From G051903925 sp051903925 (GTDB lineage Bacteria; Pseudomonadota; Alphaproteobacteria; Zavarziniales; Zavarziniaceae), in contig NZ_CP173678.1 in the NCBI RefSeq assembly GCF_051903925.1, forward strand, positions 806,001-870,000: a stretch of 64,000 nucleotides of DNA, written 5' to 3'. Below, in pieces: positions 34,233 through 42,503 of this stretch. Under the pieces are notes generated by a model. It saw only the letters and a list, made by a program, of their open reading frames with translations. It ran no database searches and was not told the DNA's origin. Each line of letters opens with the position of its first letter. The stretch's first letter is position 1. Both the position numbers and the translations under genes were made by a program.

Positions 34233-35396
34233 ATGAAACCGGCAGTCCGTCCTCAGGTCCCCCTGTTCTCCTCCGGCCCCTGCGCCAAGCGTCCTGGCTG
34301 GACGCCGGCCGCCCTGGCCGATGCCGCACTGGGCCGCTCCCACCGCTCGACCCTCGGCAAGGCCAAGCTGGCCGAAGCCATCGACCGCACCCGCGCCGTC
34401 CTGGGCGTGCCCGCCGACTGGCGCATCGCCATCGTGCCGGCGTCCGACACCGGTGCCGTCGAGATGGCGCTGTGGTCCCTGCTGGGCGCCCGCGGCATCG
34501 ACCTGCTGTCCTGGGAGAGCTTTGGCGAGGGCTGGGTCAACGACGTCACCAAGCAGCTGAAGCTGAAGGACGTCCGCACGTTCGAGGCCGGCTATGGCCA
34601 ACTGCCCGACCTGGGCGAGGTCGATCCCGCGCGCGACGTCGTCTTCACCTGGAACGGCACGACGTCTGGCGTGCGCGTGCCGGATGGCGACTGGATCGCC
34701 GCCGACCGCACCGGCCTGACGATCTGCGATGCGACCTCGGCCGCGTTCGCCATGGACCTGCCCTGGGACAAGCTCGACGTCACCACCTTCTCCTGGCAGA
34801 AGGTCCTGGGGGGCGAGGCGGCGCACGGGATGATCATCCTGAGCCCCCGCGCGGTCGAACGGCTGGAGACCTATACCCCCGCCTGGCCGATGCCCAAGCT
34901 GTTCCGCATGACCGCCAAGGGCAAGCTGAACGAGGGCCTGTTCAAGGGCGAGACGATCAACACCCCGTCCATGCTGTGCGTCGAGGACTACCTCGACGCG
35001 CTCAAGTGGGCCGAGGGGATCGGCGGCCTGCCCGCCCTGATCGCGCGCAGCGAGTCGAACCTGGCCGCCGTCGCCCAGTGGGTCGAGGGCAGCGAATGGG
35101 CCGGGTTCCTGGCCGAAAGCGCCGCGGTCCGCTCCCCCACCTCGATCTGCCTGTCGTTCAAGGACACCTGGTGCCAGGCCCAGAACGACGGCGTGCGAGG
35201 CGAACTGTCCAAGCGGATGGTGAAGCTGCTGGAAAAGGAGGGGGTCGGCTTCGATCTCGGCTCCTATCGCGATGCGCCGCCGGGCCTGCGCCTGTGGGGC
35301 GGTGCCACGGTCGAGCGGTCCGACCTTGAGGCGCTGCTTCCCTGGCTGGACTGGGCGCGGGACGAGGCCAAGACCTCGCTGCTCGCCACCGTCTGA
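34233..35396 (+). CDS. serC: phosphoserine aminotransferase
   Basis: PLP enzyme that converts 3-phosphohydroxypyruvate plus glutamate to phosphoserine. The 387 residues belong to the SerC group common in alphaproteobacteria and archaea: FSSGPCAKRPGWTPAALADA and GRSHRSTLGKAKLAEAI at the start, PASDTGAVEMALWSLLGARG, ICDATSAAFAMDLPWDKLDV with the PLP aspartate, and the Schiff-base lysine in TTFSWQKVLGGEAAHGMIIL. The start ATG is seven bases after a hairpin that contains the ribosome site. serA follows after 64 bases; together they make serine from 3-phosphoglycerate. Confidence 0.95.
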   Translation: MKPAVRPQVPLFSSGPCAKRPGWTPAALADAALGRSHRSTLGKAKLAEAIDRTRAVLGVPADWRIAIVPASDTGAVEMALWSLLGARGIDLLSWESFGEGWVNDVTKQLKLKDVRTFEAGYGQLPDLGEVDPARDVVFTWNGTTSGVRVPDGDWIAADRTGLTICDATSAAFAMDLPWDKLDVTTFSWQKVLGGEAAHGMIILSPRAVERLETYTPAWPMPKLFRMTAKGKLNEGLFKGETINTPSMLCVEDYLDALKWAEGIGGLPALIARSESNLAAVAQWVEGSEWAGFLAESAAVRSPTSICLSFKDTWCQAQNDGVRGELSKRMVKLLEKEGVGFDLGSYRDAPPGLRLWGGATVERSDLEALLPWLDWARDEAKTSLLATV

Positions 35397-35460
35397 TTCC
35401 CCGGGCCCGTTCGCCCGATCCCTGAACAATCCGCATCCAAGCGAACACGGAGTCGCAACC

Positions 35461-37041
35461 ATGACTCGCGTCCTGATTTCCGACGACCTCAGCCCCCGCG
35501 CCGCCGCCATCTTCGAGGAGCGCGGCATCCAGGTCGACCAGAAGGTCGGCCTGAAGAAGGAGGAACTGATCGCCATCATCGGCCAGTATGACGGCCTGGC
35601 GATCCGCTCCGCCACCAAGGTGACCGCCGACGTGCTGGCCGCCGCCACGAACCTGAAGGTCGTGGGCCGCGCCGGCATCGGCGTCGACAATGTCGACATC
35701 GCGGCGGCCACCGCGCGCGGCGTCTGCGTGATGAACACGCCCTTCGGCAACTCCATCACGACGGCGGAACACGCCATCGCGATGATGTTCGCGCTGGCTC
35801 GCGAACTGCCCGCCGCCGACCGCTCGACCCAGGCGGGCAAGTGGGAGAAGAACCGCTTCATGGGCGTCGAGCTCTATGGCAAGACGCTGGGCGTCATCGG
35901 CTGCGGCAATATCGGCGGCATCGTCGCCGAGCGGGCGCTGGGCCTGAAGATGCGCGTCGCAGCCTATGACCCGTTCCTGAGCCCGGAGCGCGCGGTCGAG
36001 ATCGGCGTCGACAAGGTGGAGCTGGACGAGCTGTTCCGCCGCGCCGACTTCATCACCCTGCACACGCCGCTGACCGATGCCACGCGCGGCATCATCGACG
36101 CGAAGGCGATCGCGAAGATGAAGCCGGGCGTGCGCATCATCAACTGCGCCCGCGGCGGCCTGGTGGTCGAGGCCGACCTGAAGGAAGCGCTCGATTCGGG
36201 CCATGTCGCCGGTGCCGCCCTGGACGTCTTCGCGGTCGAGCCGGCCAAGGACAACCCGCTGTTCGGGCACGAGCGGCTGGTCGCGACGCCGCATCTCGGC
36301 GCCTCGACCCTTGAGGCGCAGGAGAACGTGGCGCTCCAGGTGGCCGAGCAGATGTCCGACTTCCTGATCGACGGGGCCGTCACCAACGCGCTCAACATGC
36401 CGTCCGTGACCGCCGAGGAGGCGCCGCGCCTGCGCCCCTACATGAAGCTGGCGGAACAGCTGGGCAGCTTTGCCGGCCAGTTGACCGAGACGGGCCTGAA
36501 GAAGATCGTGATCGAGTACGAGGGGCACGTCGCCGGCCTCAACACCCGGCCGCTGACCGCGATCGCGCTGAAGGGCCTGCTGGGTCCCCTCATGGACTCG
36601 GTCAACATGGTCAACGCGCCGATCGTCGCCAAGGAGCGCAACATCGACGTGGCCGAGGTGAAGCACGAGCGCAGCGGCGACTACCAGACGCTGATGCGTG
36701 TCTCGGTCACGACCGACAAGTACACGCGCGACGTGGCCGGCACCCTGTTCGCGGATTCGAAGCCGCGCATCGTGGGCGTGAAGGGGATCCGGGTCGAAGG
36801 CGAGCTGGGCCCGCACATCCTTTATGTCACGAACCGCGACACGCCTGGCTTCATCGGCAAGCTGGGCATGACGCTGGGCAATGCCGGAATCAACATCGCG
36901 ACCTTCGCCCTGGGCCGCGCAGCCCCTGGCGAGGATGCGGTCTCCCTGATCGAGGTCGACCAGGCGATCCCCGACAGCGTGGTCGCCCAGATCCAGGCTT
37001 TGCCCCAGGTCGTCCAGGTGAAGCCGCTCCGCTTCGCCTGA
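35461..37041 (+). CDS. serA: D-3-phosphoglycerate dehydrogenase
   Basis: NAD-dependent first enzyme of serine synthesis, 526 residues, of the long type with an intervening domain. VLISDDLSPRAAAIFEERGI opens the substrate domain; the NAD-binding motif is GVIGCGNIGGIVAERALGL. Catalytic Arg and Glu lie in NCARGGLVVEADLKEALDSG and DVFAVEPAKDNPLF, and the His in VATPHLGASTLEAQ. An ASB-like middle domain and a C-terminal ACT domain (ILYVTNRDTPGFIGKLGMTL) complete it, so serine feedback is plausible. It is the second gene of the serC-serA operon. Confidence 0.96.
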   Translation: MTRVLISDDLSPRAAAIFEERGIQVDQKVGLKKEELIAIIGQYDGLAIRSATKVTADVLAAATNLKVVGRAGIGVDNVDIAAATARGVCVMNTPFGNSITTAEHAIAMMFALARELPAADRSTQAGKWEKNRFMGVELYGKTLGVIGCGNIGGIVAERALGLKMRVAAYDPFLSPERAVEIGVDKVELDELFRRADFITLHTPLTDATRGIIDAKAIAKMKPGVRIINCARGGLVVEADLKEALDSGHVAGAALDVFAVEPAKDNPLFGHERLVATPHLGASTLEAQENVALQVAEQMSDFLIDGAVTNALNMPSVTAEEAPRLRPYMKLAEQLGSFAGQLTETGLKKIVIEYEGHVAGLNTRPLTAIALKGLLGPLMDSVNMVNAPIVAKERNIDVAEVKHERSGDYQTLMRVSVTTDKYTRDVAGTLFADSKPRIVGVKGIRVEGELGPHILYVTNRDTPGFIGKLGMTLGNAGINIATFALGRAAPGEDAVSLIEVDQAIPDSVVAQIQALPQVVQVKPLRFA

Positions 37042-37169
37042 TCGGGCGTCGATCCGACCTCGACGATGAGGGAATCCGTGTCCATGTCCCGGGCGCGGTG
37101 TCCCGGGCGCGCTGCGGTCAGGCGAGATGCACGGAATGGCGCGCAGGTCACCGCCCCTGCCGCCAGCGC

Positions 37170-37967
37170 TCAGAGGGCCAGGGTGAAGCCGCCGTTGACG
37201 GGGTAGACTTGGCCCGTGATCCAGGGTGAGGCGTCGGACGCCAGGAACAGGACCATGTTGGCAACGTCGCCCGGCTGGCCGGGCCGGCGGATGATGTAGC
37301 GCTCCATCTGGCGCTTCAGACGTTCCTGGTCGCCCTTCAGCGTCCGCTCGACCGCCGGGGTCGCTGTCAGCGCGATGGCGACGGAGTTCGCGGTGATCTG
37401 GTGGCGGCCAAGCGTGCGGGCGACGGAGCGCATGAAGCCCGCAGCCCCCGCCTTGGACGCGGCGTAGATCTCCAGGTTTGCATCGCCCCAGCGCCCGGCG
37501 TCCGAGATGATGGTGATGATCCGCCCGGGCGCGTTGCGGGCGATCATCCCCGGGATGACCGCGGCGGTGCAGTTCATGACCCCGTAGAAATTCACGCCGA
37601 TGAAGCTCTGCCAGACGTCGGGCCCGGTTTCCCAGAACGGCTTGGCGAGTTCCGGCGAGGGGTTGGCGCCGGCATTGCCGGCATTGTTCACCAGGACCCC
37701 GATCGGCCCCAGTTCGGCCTGGCCCCGCGCGACCATCGCCTTGACGCTTTCAAGATTGGAGACGTCGGCCTGGACGCCGATGGCCTTGCCGCCGGCGGCG
37801 CGGATCTCGGCCGCCACGGCCTCCGCCCGGTCCAGCACGTAGTCGTTGACCACGACGCCGCCGCTGTTCAGCGCGGCCCCCAGATGCAGGGCGACCTGGC
37901 GCCCCACGCCCTGGCCCGCCCCGGTGACAAGCGCCACGCGCCCGCCGAGATCGAGAATATCCGTCAT
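37170..37967 (-). CDS. short-chain dehydrogenase/reductase
   Basis: Classical SDR of 265 residues. The cofactor motif is TGAGQGVG (15-22), with NNAGNAGANP, the catalytic serine in IITIISDAGRW and the YxxxK pair in YAASKAG; the C-terminal SPWITGQVYPVNGGFTLAL is typical. The residue set after strand 2 (NDYVLDRAEAV) suggests NAD(H) or NADP(H) with a hydroxyacyl- or cyclic-alcohol substrate. It resembles the 3-oxoacyl/hydroxyacyl reductases near beta-oxidation genes but stands alone, converging on serA. A 13-base direct repeat (TGTCCCGGGCGCG) lies between them at 37085-37111. Confidence 0.85.
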   Translation of the reverse strand: MTDILDLGGRVALVTGAGQGVGRQVALHLGAALNSGGVVVNDYVLDRAEAVAAEIRAAGGKAIGVQADVSNLESVKAMVARGQAELGPIGVLVNNAGNAGANPSPELAKPFWETGPDVWQSFIGVNFYGVMNCTAAVIPGMIARNAPGRIITIISDAGRWGDANLEIYAASKAGAAGFMRSVARTLGRHQITANSVAIALTATPAVERTLKGDQERLKRQMERYIIRRPGQPGDVANMVLFLASDASPWITGQVYPVNGGFTLAL

Positions 37968-38119
37968 GCGTTCCCTCCCTTTTGACCGGAGGGTATCACG
38001 GCTCGATCGGGCGCGACGATTGCCGCGGCGGGACCGTTGGCCAGGCGTCTGGCGGGCCTTTGGCGTGTCGCCAAGGCCGGATTGCTTCCCAAAGGATCGC
38101 GGGTCGAGGTGTGGGTCGT

Positions 38120-38746
38120 TCAGTCGTCCGGGTCGCCGCCGCCTTCGACGGGGCGGTGGAGGAAGACGACGCGTTGTTGCGCGGGCAAGCCCTTGCCGGG
38201 GAAGCCCGCGGCAGTGCAGGGAGAGGTCGCCGTCGACACGGGGCAGTAGTCGAGCACCACCTCGTGCGTGGTCGCCATCGTGCGCAGGGCCGCTGGCGCG
38301 CCGGCCGTCGCCTGGAACTTGTGGAAGCGCAGGCGCACGGCCCAGTTGCTGTCGGGCGACGGATCGGCGTGCATGTCGAAGCGGAAGGCGTAGTCCGCTC
38401 CCGCATCCGGATAGCGCCAGGTCCGCAGGTCCCGGATCTCGTCCAGGTAGTTCTTCGCCTGGGCGGCATAGCGCGGATTGTCGGCCGAATTGTTGTCGCT
38501 GCCGCCCTGGCGCATGGTCCGGCTGAAGACATAGGTTGTGGCGCCCATCGCCGCCCAATAGGCTCGCGTCTGGGCCAGGCTGTCCTCGACCGCGCGGGCC
38601 TCGATCGCCAGGCGCCCCAGCACGGCGACCACCGTCATCAGGGCAAGACCCGCAGTCACGATCACGACCAGCAGCGCGCTGCCCCTGTCATCCCGCAGCG
38701 TGTCATCGCGCAGCGTGTCCGCCGCCGGTACCTGCCCCCGATCCAT
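38120..38746 (-). CDS. PilX-like pseudopilin-associated protein
   Basis: A 208-residue protein with a pilin-like N-terminus. A short basic/acidic leader ends DDRG, followed by SALLVVIVTAGLALMTVVAV (about 23-42), the helix characteristic of PilX/GspK-like minor components; the canonical Phe-Thr-Leu is replaced by Ser-Ala-Leu. The globular part is Arg/Ala-rich with two cysteines (DYCPVSTATSPCTAAG) that may form a disulfide loop. The leader contains a direct repeat TLRDDTLRDD. It is divergent from the minor-pilin operon that starts at 38840 and probably contributes to the same machine. Confidence 0.75.
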   Translation of the reverse strand: MDRGQVPAADTLRDDTLRDDRGSALLVVIVTAGLALMTVVAVLGRLAIEARAVEDSLAQTRAYWAAMGATTYVFSRTMRQGGSDNNSADNPRYAAQAKNYLDEIRDLRTWRYPDAGADYAFRFDMHADPSPDSNWAVRLRFHKFQATAGAPAALRTMATTHEVVLDYCPVSTATSPCTAAGFPGKGLPAQQRVVFLHRPVEGGGDPDD

Positions 38747-38839
38747 CGCCGCAGCATGGCCGCGTGCCGGTTAATTCCTGGTGCAGGCGGGGCGCGCGGC
38801 GTGAAGGCATCCTCAACCATTTGCCGGCAGGCTGTCCCG

Positions 38840-39517
38840 ATGGCGCAGGAGCAGGTCTTGGCAGGGTGCAGGCAACGCGCGGGGCAGGGCCAGGCAGGCT
38901 TCACGCTGGTGGAGCTGATGATCGTCGTCGGCTGCATCGCGATCCTGGCGGCACTCGCCGTCCCCAGCGTCCGCGGCTACATGCTCGAGGCACGGCTCCA
39001 GGCCGCGAAGCCCTATCTGGCTGAGATCGCGGCGAAACAGCGGATGCACGCGATCCGCACCGGCCGCTATTGCTGTTCGACCTATACCAGCTTCAACGAG
39101 CAGGTCCTGAGCAACGGCCTGGGCCTCAGCCTGGCAGAGGCGGGCGACTTCTGCTTCCAGTTCGTCTGCCGCAGCGGGACGCTGTGCGAGGCGACGACGG
39201 GCGCCAACTTCATCGCGCCCACCCAGGCCGGCGGCACGACGCCGGAGTTCGAGGTCTGGGCGATCCTGCGCGCCACGACCGGGGCGACCGTCACCGGCCC
39301 CAGCGGCGCCGCATGCACGGTGGCCACGGGCAAGGCCGCCCCCACCGGCTGGGTCCGCCCCGCCACCGCCACGACCAGCGCCGGGCGCGCCGGCCAGGCG
39401 GTGGTCCTGCGCTATGCCCCGCCCGCCAATGGCCGGGATGCGACCAACGGCGCCTATCGCGCGATCCGCTTCGACTGGCTGGACGGCGTGAGCATGAGCG
39501 ATGCGGTTCGCCCCTGA
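38840..39517 (+). CDS. minor pilin/pseudopilin (type IV, GspH/FimT-like)
   Basis: Prepilin of 225 residues. The 20-residue leader ends in Gly and is followed by FTLVELMIVVGCIAILAALA, with the methylated Phe at +1 and Glu at +5, a perfect prepilin-peptidase substrate. The head domain is Cys-rich for a pilin (YCCSTYTSF, FCFQFVCRSGTLC, ACTV), suggesting disulfides. ATG 38840 is chosen because it places the processing site at the usual distance. It starts a run of three pilin genes with overlaps to the next, followed by PilZ and prepilin-peptidase genes. Confidence 0.85.
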   Translation: MAQEQVLAGCRQRAGQGQAGFTLVELMIVVGCIAILAALAVPSVRGYMLEARLQAAKPYLAEIAAKQRMHAIRTGRYCCSTYTSFNEQVLSNGLGLSLAEAGDFCFQFVCRSGTLCEATTGANFIAPTQAGGTTPEFEVWAILRATTGATVTGPSGAACTVATGKAAPTGWVRPATATTSAGRAGQAVVLRYAPPANGRDATNGAYRAIRFDWLDGVSMSDAVRP

Positions 39518-40220
39518 CGCGGGCCGTGGCGCAGGCCGTGGCGCCGGGCGGGGCGACCAGCGCGGCTTCACGCTGGTCGAGGTGCTGGCCGCCGGTGCCA
39601 TCCTGTCGATCCTGGGCCTGTGCCTGGTGCGCGGCTGGTCGGCGCTGGAGCGCACGTCCTTCGACCTGCTGCTGCGGCAGAAGGCGATCTTTGTCCTGAA
39701 TGGCGAGATGGAGCGCCTGGCCGGCCTCTACACCACCACACCCTTCGGCAGCGGCCTGGCGGCACGCGTCGACCTGACCGTCTATCCGCCGCTGCCGGGC
39801 GTCACCAACAGCACGTCGCGCTACACCTATGGCGGGCTCGGTGGCGCCGTCAGCTTTGCCACCACGTCCGAGGCGACCTTCCGCGCGTCCGACACGGCCG
39901 TGCTGCTGACCGGGCTGTTCACCGGCTACCAGAACCATGTCTGGCTCGACCGGAACGAGGGGCGCGACCTGGTGGCACGGCTGAGCTGGGTGCTGTGCGA
40001 CGTGAATTCGCGGACCGCGGCATCGTGCTGGGGCACGACATCGCCGGGGACGGTCTCGAACTGCGCCTCCGCCGGCCTGCTGGGCGGCAGCGCCCCCTGC
40101 CGCCTGGTGACCCTGGTGCTCGACTATCCCTATCGCTATCGCAACGGCACGATCACGCCCGTGGGCAGTGTCTCCACCCTGACCCTCAGCACCATCGTCG
40201 GCTGGCGTGCCGCCTCATGA
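39501..40220 (+). CDS. minor pilin (PilV/GspI-like)
   Basis: A 239-residue prepilin. After a leader with a threefold Gly-Arg-Gly-Ala repeat, the processing site RG/FTLVEVLAAGAILSILG has Phe +1 and Glu +5. The extracellular part has a long helix (LERTSFDLLLRQKAIFVLNG) and a Ser/Thr-rich beta domain with paired cysteines (LCDVNSRTAASCWG; NCASAG...APCRL). It overlaps the previous pilin gene by 17 bases and the next by four. It probably sits at the tip of the pseudopilus with the other minor subunits. Confidence 0.85.
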   Translation: MRFAPDAGRGAGRGAGRGDQRGFTLVEVLAAGAILSILGLCLVRGWSALERTSFDLLLRQKAIFVLNGEMERLAGLYTTTPFGSGLAARVDLTVYPPLPGVTNSTSRYTYGGLGGAVSFATTSEATFRASDTAVLLTGLFTGYQNHVWLDRNEGRDLVARLSWVLCDVNSRTAASCWGTTSPGTVSNCASAGLLGGSAPCRLVTLVLDYPYRYRNGTITPVGSVSTLTLSTIVGWRAAS

Positions 40221-40891
40221 GGGCTCCGCTCCAGGTCCAGGAGGCGGAGAAGGCCCAGGCTGAGGCCGGCTTCACCCTGGTGGAGGTGATGGTGGCTGGT
40301 GCCCTGGCCCTGGCCCTGTGCCTGCCGGCCGCGATCCTGCTTCAGCGCACGCTGGACATGCTGGGCCGTGTCGAGACGCGGTTCCGCCAGGCGGAACAGG
40401 CGCGGCAGGTCCTGGCCCTGCTGGGCGACGGCAGCGCCGTGCTGGCCAATATCGGCGCCAGCACCAACCCGCGGGGCTATCGCCAGGTCGAGGGGCTGCA
40501 CAGCCGGCGCGCGGTGCCCGCCAACTGGACCAGCCTGCCGGCGGGCCGCAACCTGCGCAGTGCCGGCCGCTTCGTGATGGCGGACGGGACTGTTGCGGGA
40601 CGTACCCTGACCCTGTCGGGCGATGCGGTGGCGCCGCTGGCCATCGCCTGCACCGGCGCGGGCGTGCCGGCGCCAGACTGCGCGGGGACGGAGGTGCTGA
40701 CCCTGACCGGCTTTGTCGGCCGTGACCCGGTGCTGCAGCGGCAACCGGCGCAGTTCGGCATCACCAGCCGCACGATCGCGGTCGACCTCACCATCACCGA
40801 TCCCTATCGCGCGGCGTCCGAGGCAACGGGCGCCGGGGCCAGCGAGCGCTTCCGCACCATGTTCAATCTCAATGTCGACATTGACCCATGA
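40217..40891 (+). CDS. minor pilin (PilW/GspJ-like)
   Basis: A 224-residue prepilin; its ATG overlaps the preceding stop (ATGA). The leader ends in AG, then FTLVEVMVAGALALALCLPA gives the standard N-terminal helix with Glu +5. The extended helical segment (LQRTLDMLGRVETRFRQAEQ) and a beta-rich C-terminal domain with one close Cys pair (CTGAGVPAPDC) match GspJ/PilW in size and build. With the two genes before it, this makes the H/I/J-like minor-pilin set that primes assembly of a pseudopilus. Confidence 0.85.
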   Translation: MRAPLQVQEAEKAQAEAGFTLVEVMVAGALALALCLPAAILLQRTLDMLGRVETRFRQAEQARQVLALLGDGSAVLANIGASTNPRGYRQVEGLHSRRAVPANWTSLPAGRNLRSAGRFVMADGTVAGRTLTLSGDAVAPLAIACTGAGVPAPDCAGTEVLTLTGFVGRDPVLQRQPAQFGITSRTIAVDLTITDPYRAASEATGAGASERFRTMFNLNVDIDP

Positions 40892-40982
40892 TGGGCAACC
40901 CGACAGGGCGCGGTTTACGCCCCGTTTACGCGCGCGTGACAGTCTGGCCGTCGGTTTGGTTCAGGCGTGGCACGGGCGGTCG

Positions 40983-41318
40983 ATGGCGGAGCGGGGCAGC
41001 ATCACGGGACCGGGCACCGCGAATCGCCACGCGGACCGCCGCCGGGAGCGCCGCTACGAGGTCGACCTGGCCGGCGCGGCCGAATTCGACGGCGCCAGCT
41101 GGCCGGCCGTGATCTCGGACCTGTCGCCGTCCGGCGCCCTGATCAGTGCCGATGCACCCTTTTCCACGGGCCAAGTGATCGTTCTGGACGTGGCCGAGTT
41201 CGGCCGCATCGACTCGCGCATCGTCCATGCCGGCGCCGGCTTCTTCGGACTGCAGTTCCTGAAGCCCCACCTGCATCGCGACCGCCTTACCGACTGGCTG
41301 CGGCAGGAAGTCGGCTGA
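40983..41318 (+). CDS. PilZ-domain c-di-GMP receptor
   Basis: Single-domain PilZ protein of 111 residues. The c-di-GMP-binding RxxxR is in RRRERRYEVD and the second motif is DLSPSGA (ISDLSPSGALISAD); the barrel continues with GQVIVLDVAEFGRIDSRIVH and closes GFFGLQFLKP. ATG 40983 is chosen because the domain starts soon afterwards. It lies between the minor-pilin genes and the prepilin peptidase, so it is placed to link the second messenger to the machine; the GGDEF protein at 54.3 kb is a possible source of signal. Confidence 0.87.
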   Translation: MAERGSITGPGTANRHADRRRERRYEVDLAGAAEFDGASWPAVISDLSPSGALISADAPFSTGQVIVLDVAEFGRIDSRIVHAGAGFFGLQFLKPHLHRDRLTDWLRQEVG

Positions 41319-41324
41319 CGCGCC

Positions 41325-41831
41325 ATGGACGTGCTCGCAGCCCTGGGCCCGGCGCAGGCCGTGGCGGTCGCAGGCCTGTTCGCCGTGCTGGCCTGGCTCA
41401 GCCTGGTCGACCTGCGCAGCGGCCGCCTGCCCGACCGCGTCACGCTGCCGACGCTGGCGGCGGGGCTGGCCGTCAACGCCTTTGGCCTGCTCGTGCCCTG
41501 GGACCAGGCCCTGCTCGGGATGGTATGCGGCTATGGCGCGCTGTGGCTACCCAATGCGCTGTATGCGCGGCGCGGCCGGGTCGCGTTCGGCGGCGGCGAC
41601 CTGAAGCTTGCCGCACTGCTCGGCGCGTGGCTTGGCGTGGGCGCCCTGCCCGGCCTGTTCCTGGTGGCCTTCGTCGCCGGAACCTGTGCCTGCGCCCCGC
41701 TGCTGGCGACGGGGCGCGTGGCGTTGGCCTCCCGCGTGCCGTTCGGCCCGGCTTTGGCCCTGGGCGGCGTCGTCGTCTTCCTGGTGCCCGACATCCTCGA
41801 CTGGCCCGCCCGCCTCGCCTGGGGTCTTTAG
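41325..41831 (+). CDS. minimal prepilin peptidase (A24 family)
   Basis: Aspartic membrane protease that cleaves prepilin leaders. At 168 residues it has only the protease part and lacks the N-terminal zinc/methyltransferase domain of PilD/GspO, like TadV/CpaA-type enzymes. The catalytic aspartates are D29 in LSLVDLRSGRLPD and D92 in FGGGDLKLAALLG (GxGD). Five to six membrane helices are visible. It is six bases behind the PilZ gene and is presumably responsible for processing the pilins on either side; N-methylation must be done elsewhere or be absent. Confidence 0.87.
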   Translation: MDVLAALGPAQAVAVAGLFAVLAWLSLVDLRSGRLPDRVTLPTLAAGLAVNAFGLLVPWDQALLGMVCGYGALWLPNALYARRGRVAFGGGDLKLAALLGAWLGVGALPGLFLVAFVAGTCACAPLLATGRVALASRVPFGPALALGGVVVFLVPDILDWPARLAWGL

Positions 41832-41834
41832 CCC

Positions 41835-42503
41835 TCAGCGCGCCAGGGCATAGGCGGTCAGGACCCGCGAGCCGGGCGGCGCCGTGCCATAGCGGTATTC
41901 CATCCGCACATAGTTTTGCACGTCCGGGCTGAACCACCAGCGCTCGTAGCCGGTCCAGCCGGTGGCCGCATTGCGCGTGCGCATGACGATGATCCAGCAG
42001 TCGAACTCACCCGCCGGCACCTTCACCCGCTCGCGCCCCTCGATGCTCCACGAGGTGACGTGCTTGCGCACGATGCCGGCGGCGCTGTACTCGCGCGTAT
42101 AGGTCAGGGGCTCTCCCGCCGTCAGGACCAGGCCGCTGGTCGCGGGCAGGTCCTCGAACACGATCTTGCGCAGCGTCGTCGCCGACTGCGAATCCTCCCG
42201 CAGGAAGCCGCGCCGCGTCACCCACTGGCCCGGATCGTCCAGCCGGCGAAAGGTCGTCAGCAGGCCGCTGCGGGCCTCCACCTGCAGGCCGTAGCCGTCG
42301 CTGTACTGCCAGCTTGAGCCCGGCTTCCAGACCGGCGCCGCGATGCGTCGCCCGGCTTCCGCCGGCTGGGCGGCGGGTGCCGCCGCAGGCTCAGGAGCGG
42401 CACTCGTGGCGAACGCGCCCAGCTGGCCATTGGCGCAGGCGCCCAGCGCCAGGGCCAGGAGCAGCACCGTGGCGGCGGACCTGGTGCGGTGCTGCGCCGT
42501 CAT
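41835..42503 (-). CDS. lipoprotein linked to the secretin operon
   Basis: A 222-residue lipoprotein. The signal TVLLLALALGAC places the lipidated cysteine at C23. An Ala/Pro-rich linker (about 30-52) leads to a compact domain beginning WKPGSSWQYSDGYGLQVEA and ending ERWWFSPDVQNYVRMEYRY. The latter part resembles domains that recur in periplasmic proteins without a defined role. Its ATG overlaps the secretin stop (ATGA), so it is the last gene of the secretion operon; a pilotin- or assembly-type role for the secretin is suggested by position only. Confidence 0.7.
   Translation of the reverse strand: MTAQHRTRSAATVLLLALALGACANGQLGAFATSAAPEPAAAPAAQPAEAGRRIAAPVWKPGSSWQYSDGYGLQVEARSGLLTTFRRLDDPGQWVTRRGFLREDSQSATTLRKIVFEDLPATSGLVLTAGEPLTYTREYSAAGIVRKHVTSWSIEGRERVKVPAGEFDCWIIVMRTRNAATGWTGYERWWFSPDVQNYVRMEYRYGTAPPGSRVLTAYALAR

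Noticed and set aside
37085..37111. Tandem 13-base repeat after serA as a regulatory or mobile element
   Set aside because: Only two short GC-rich copies between convergent genes; more likely slippage than a functional element.
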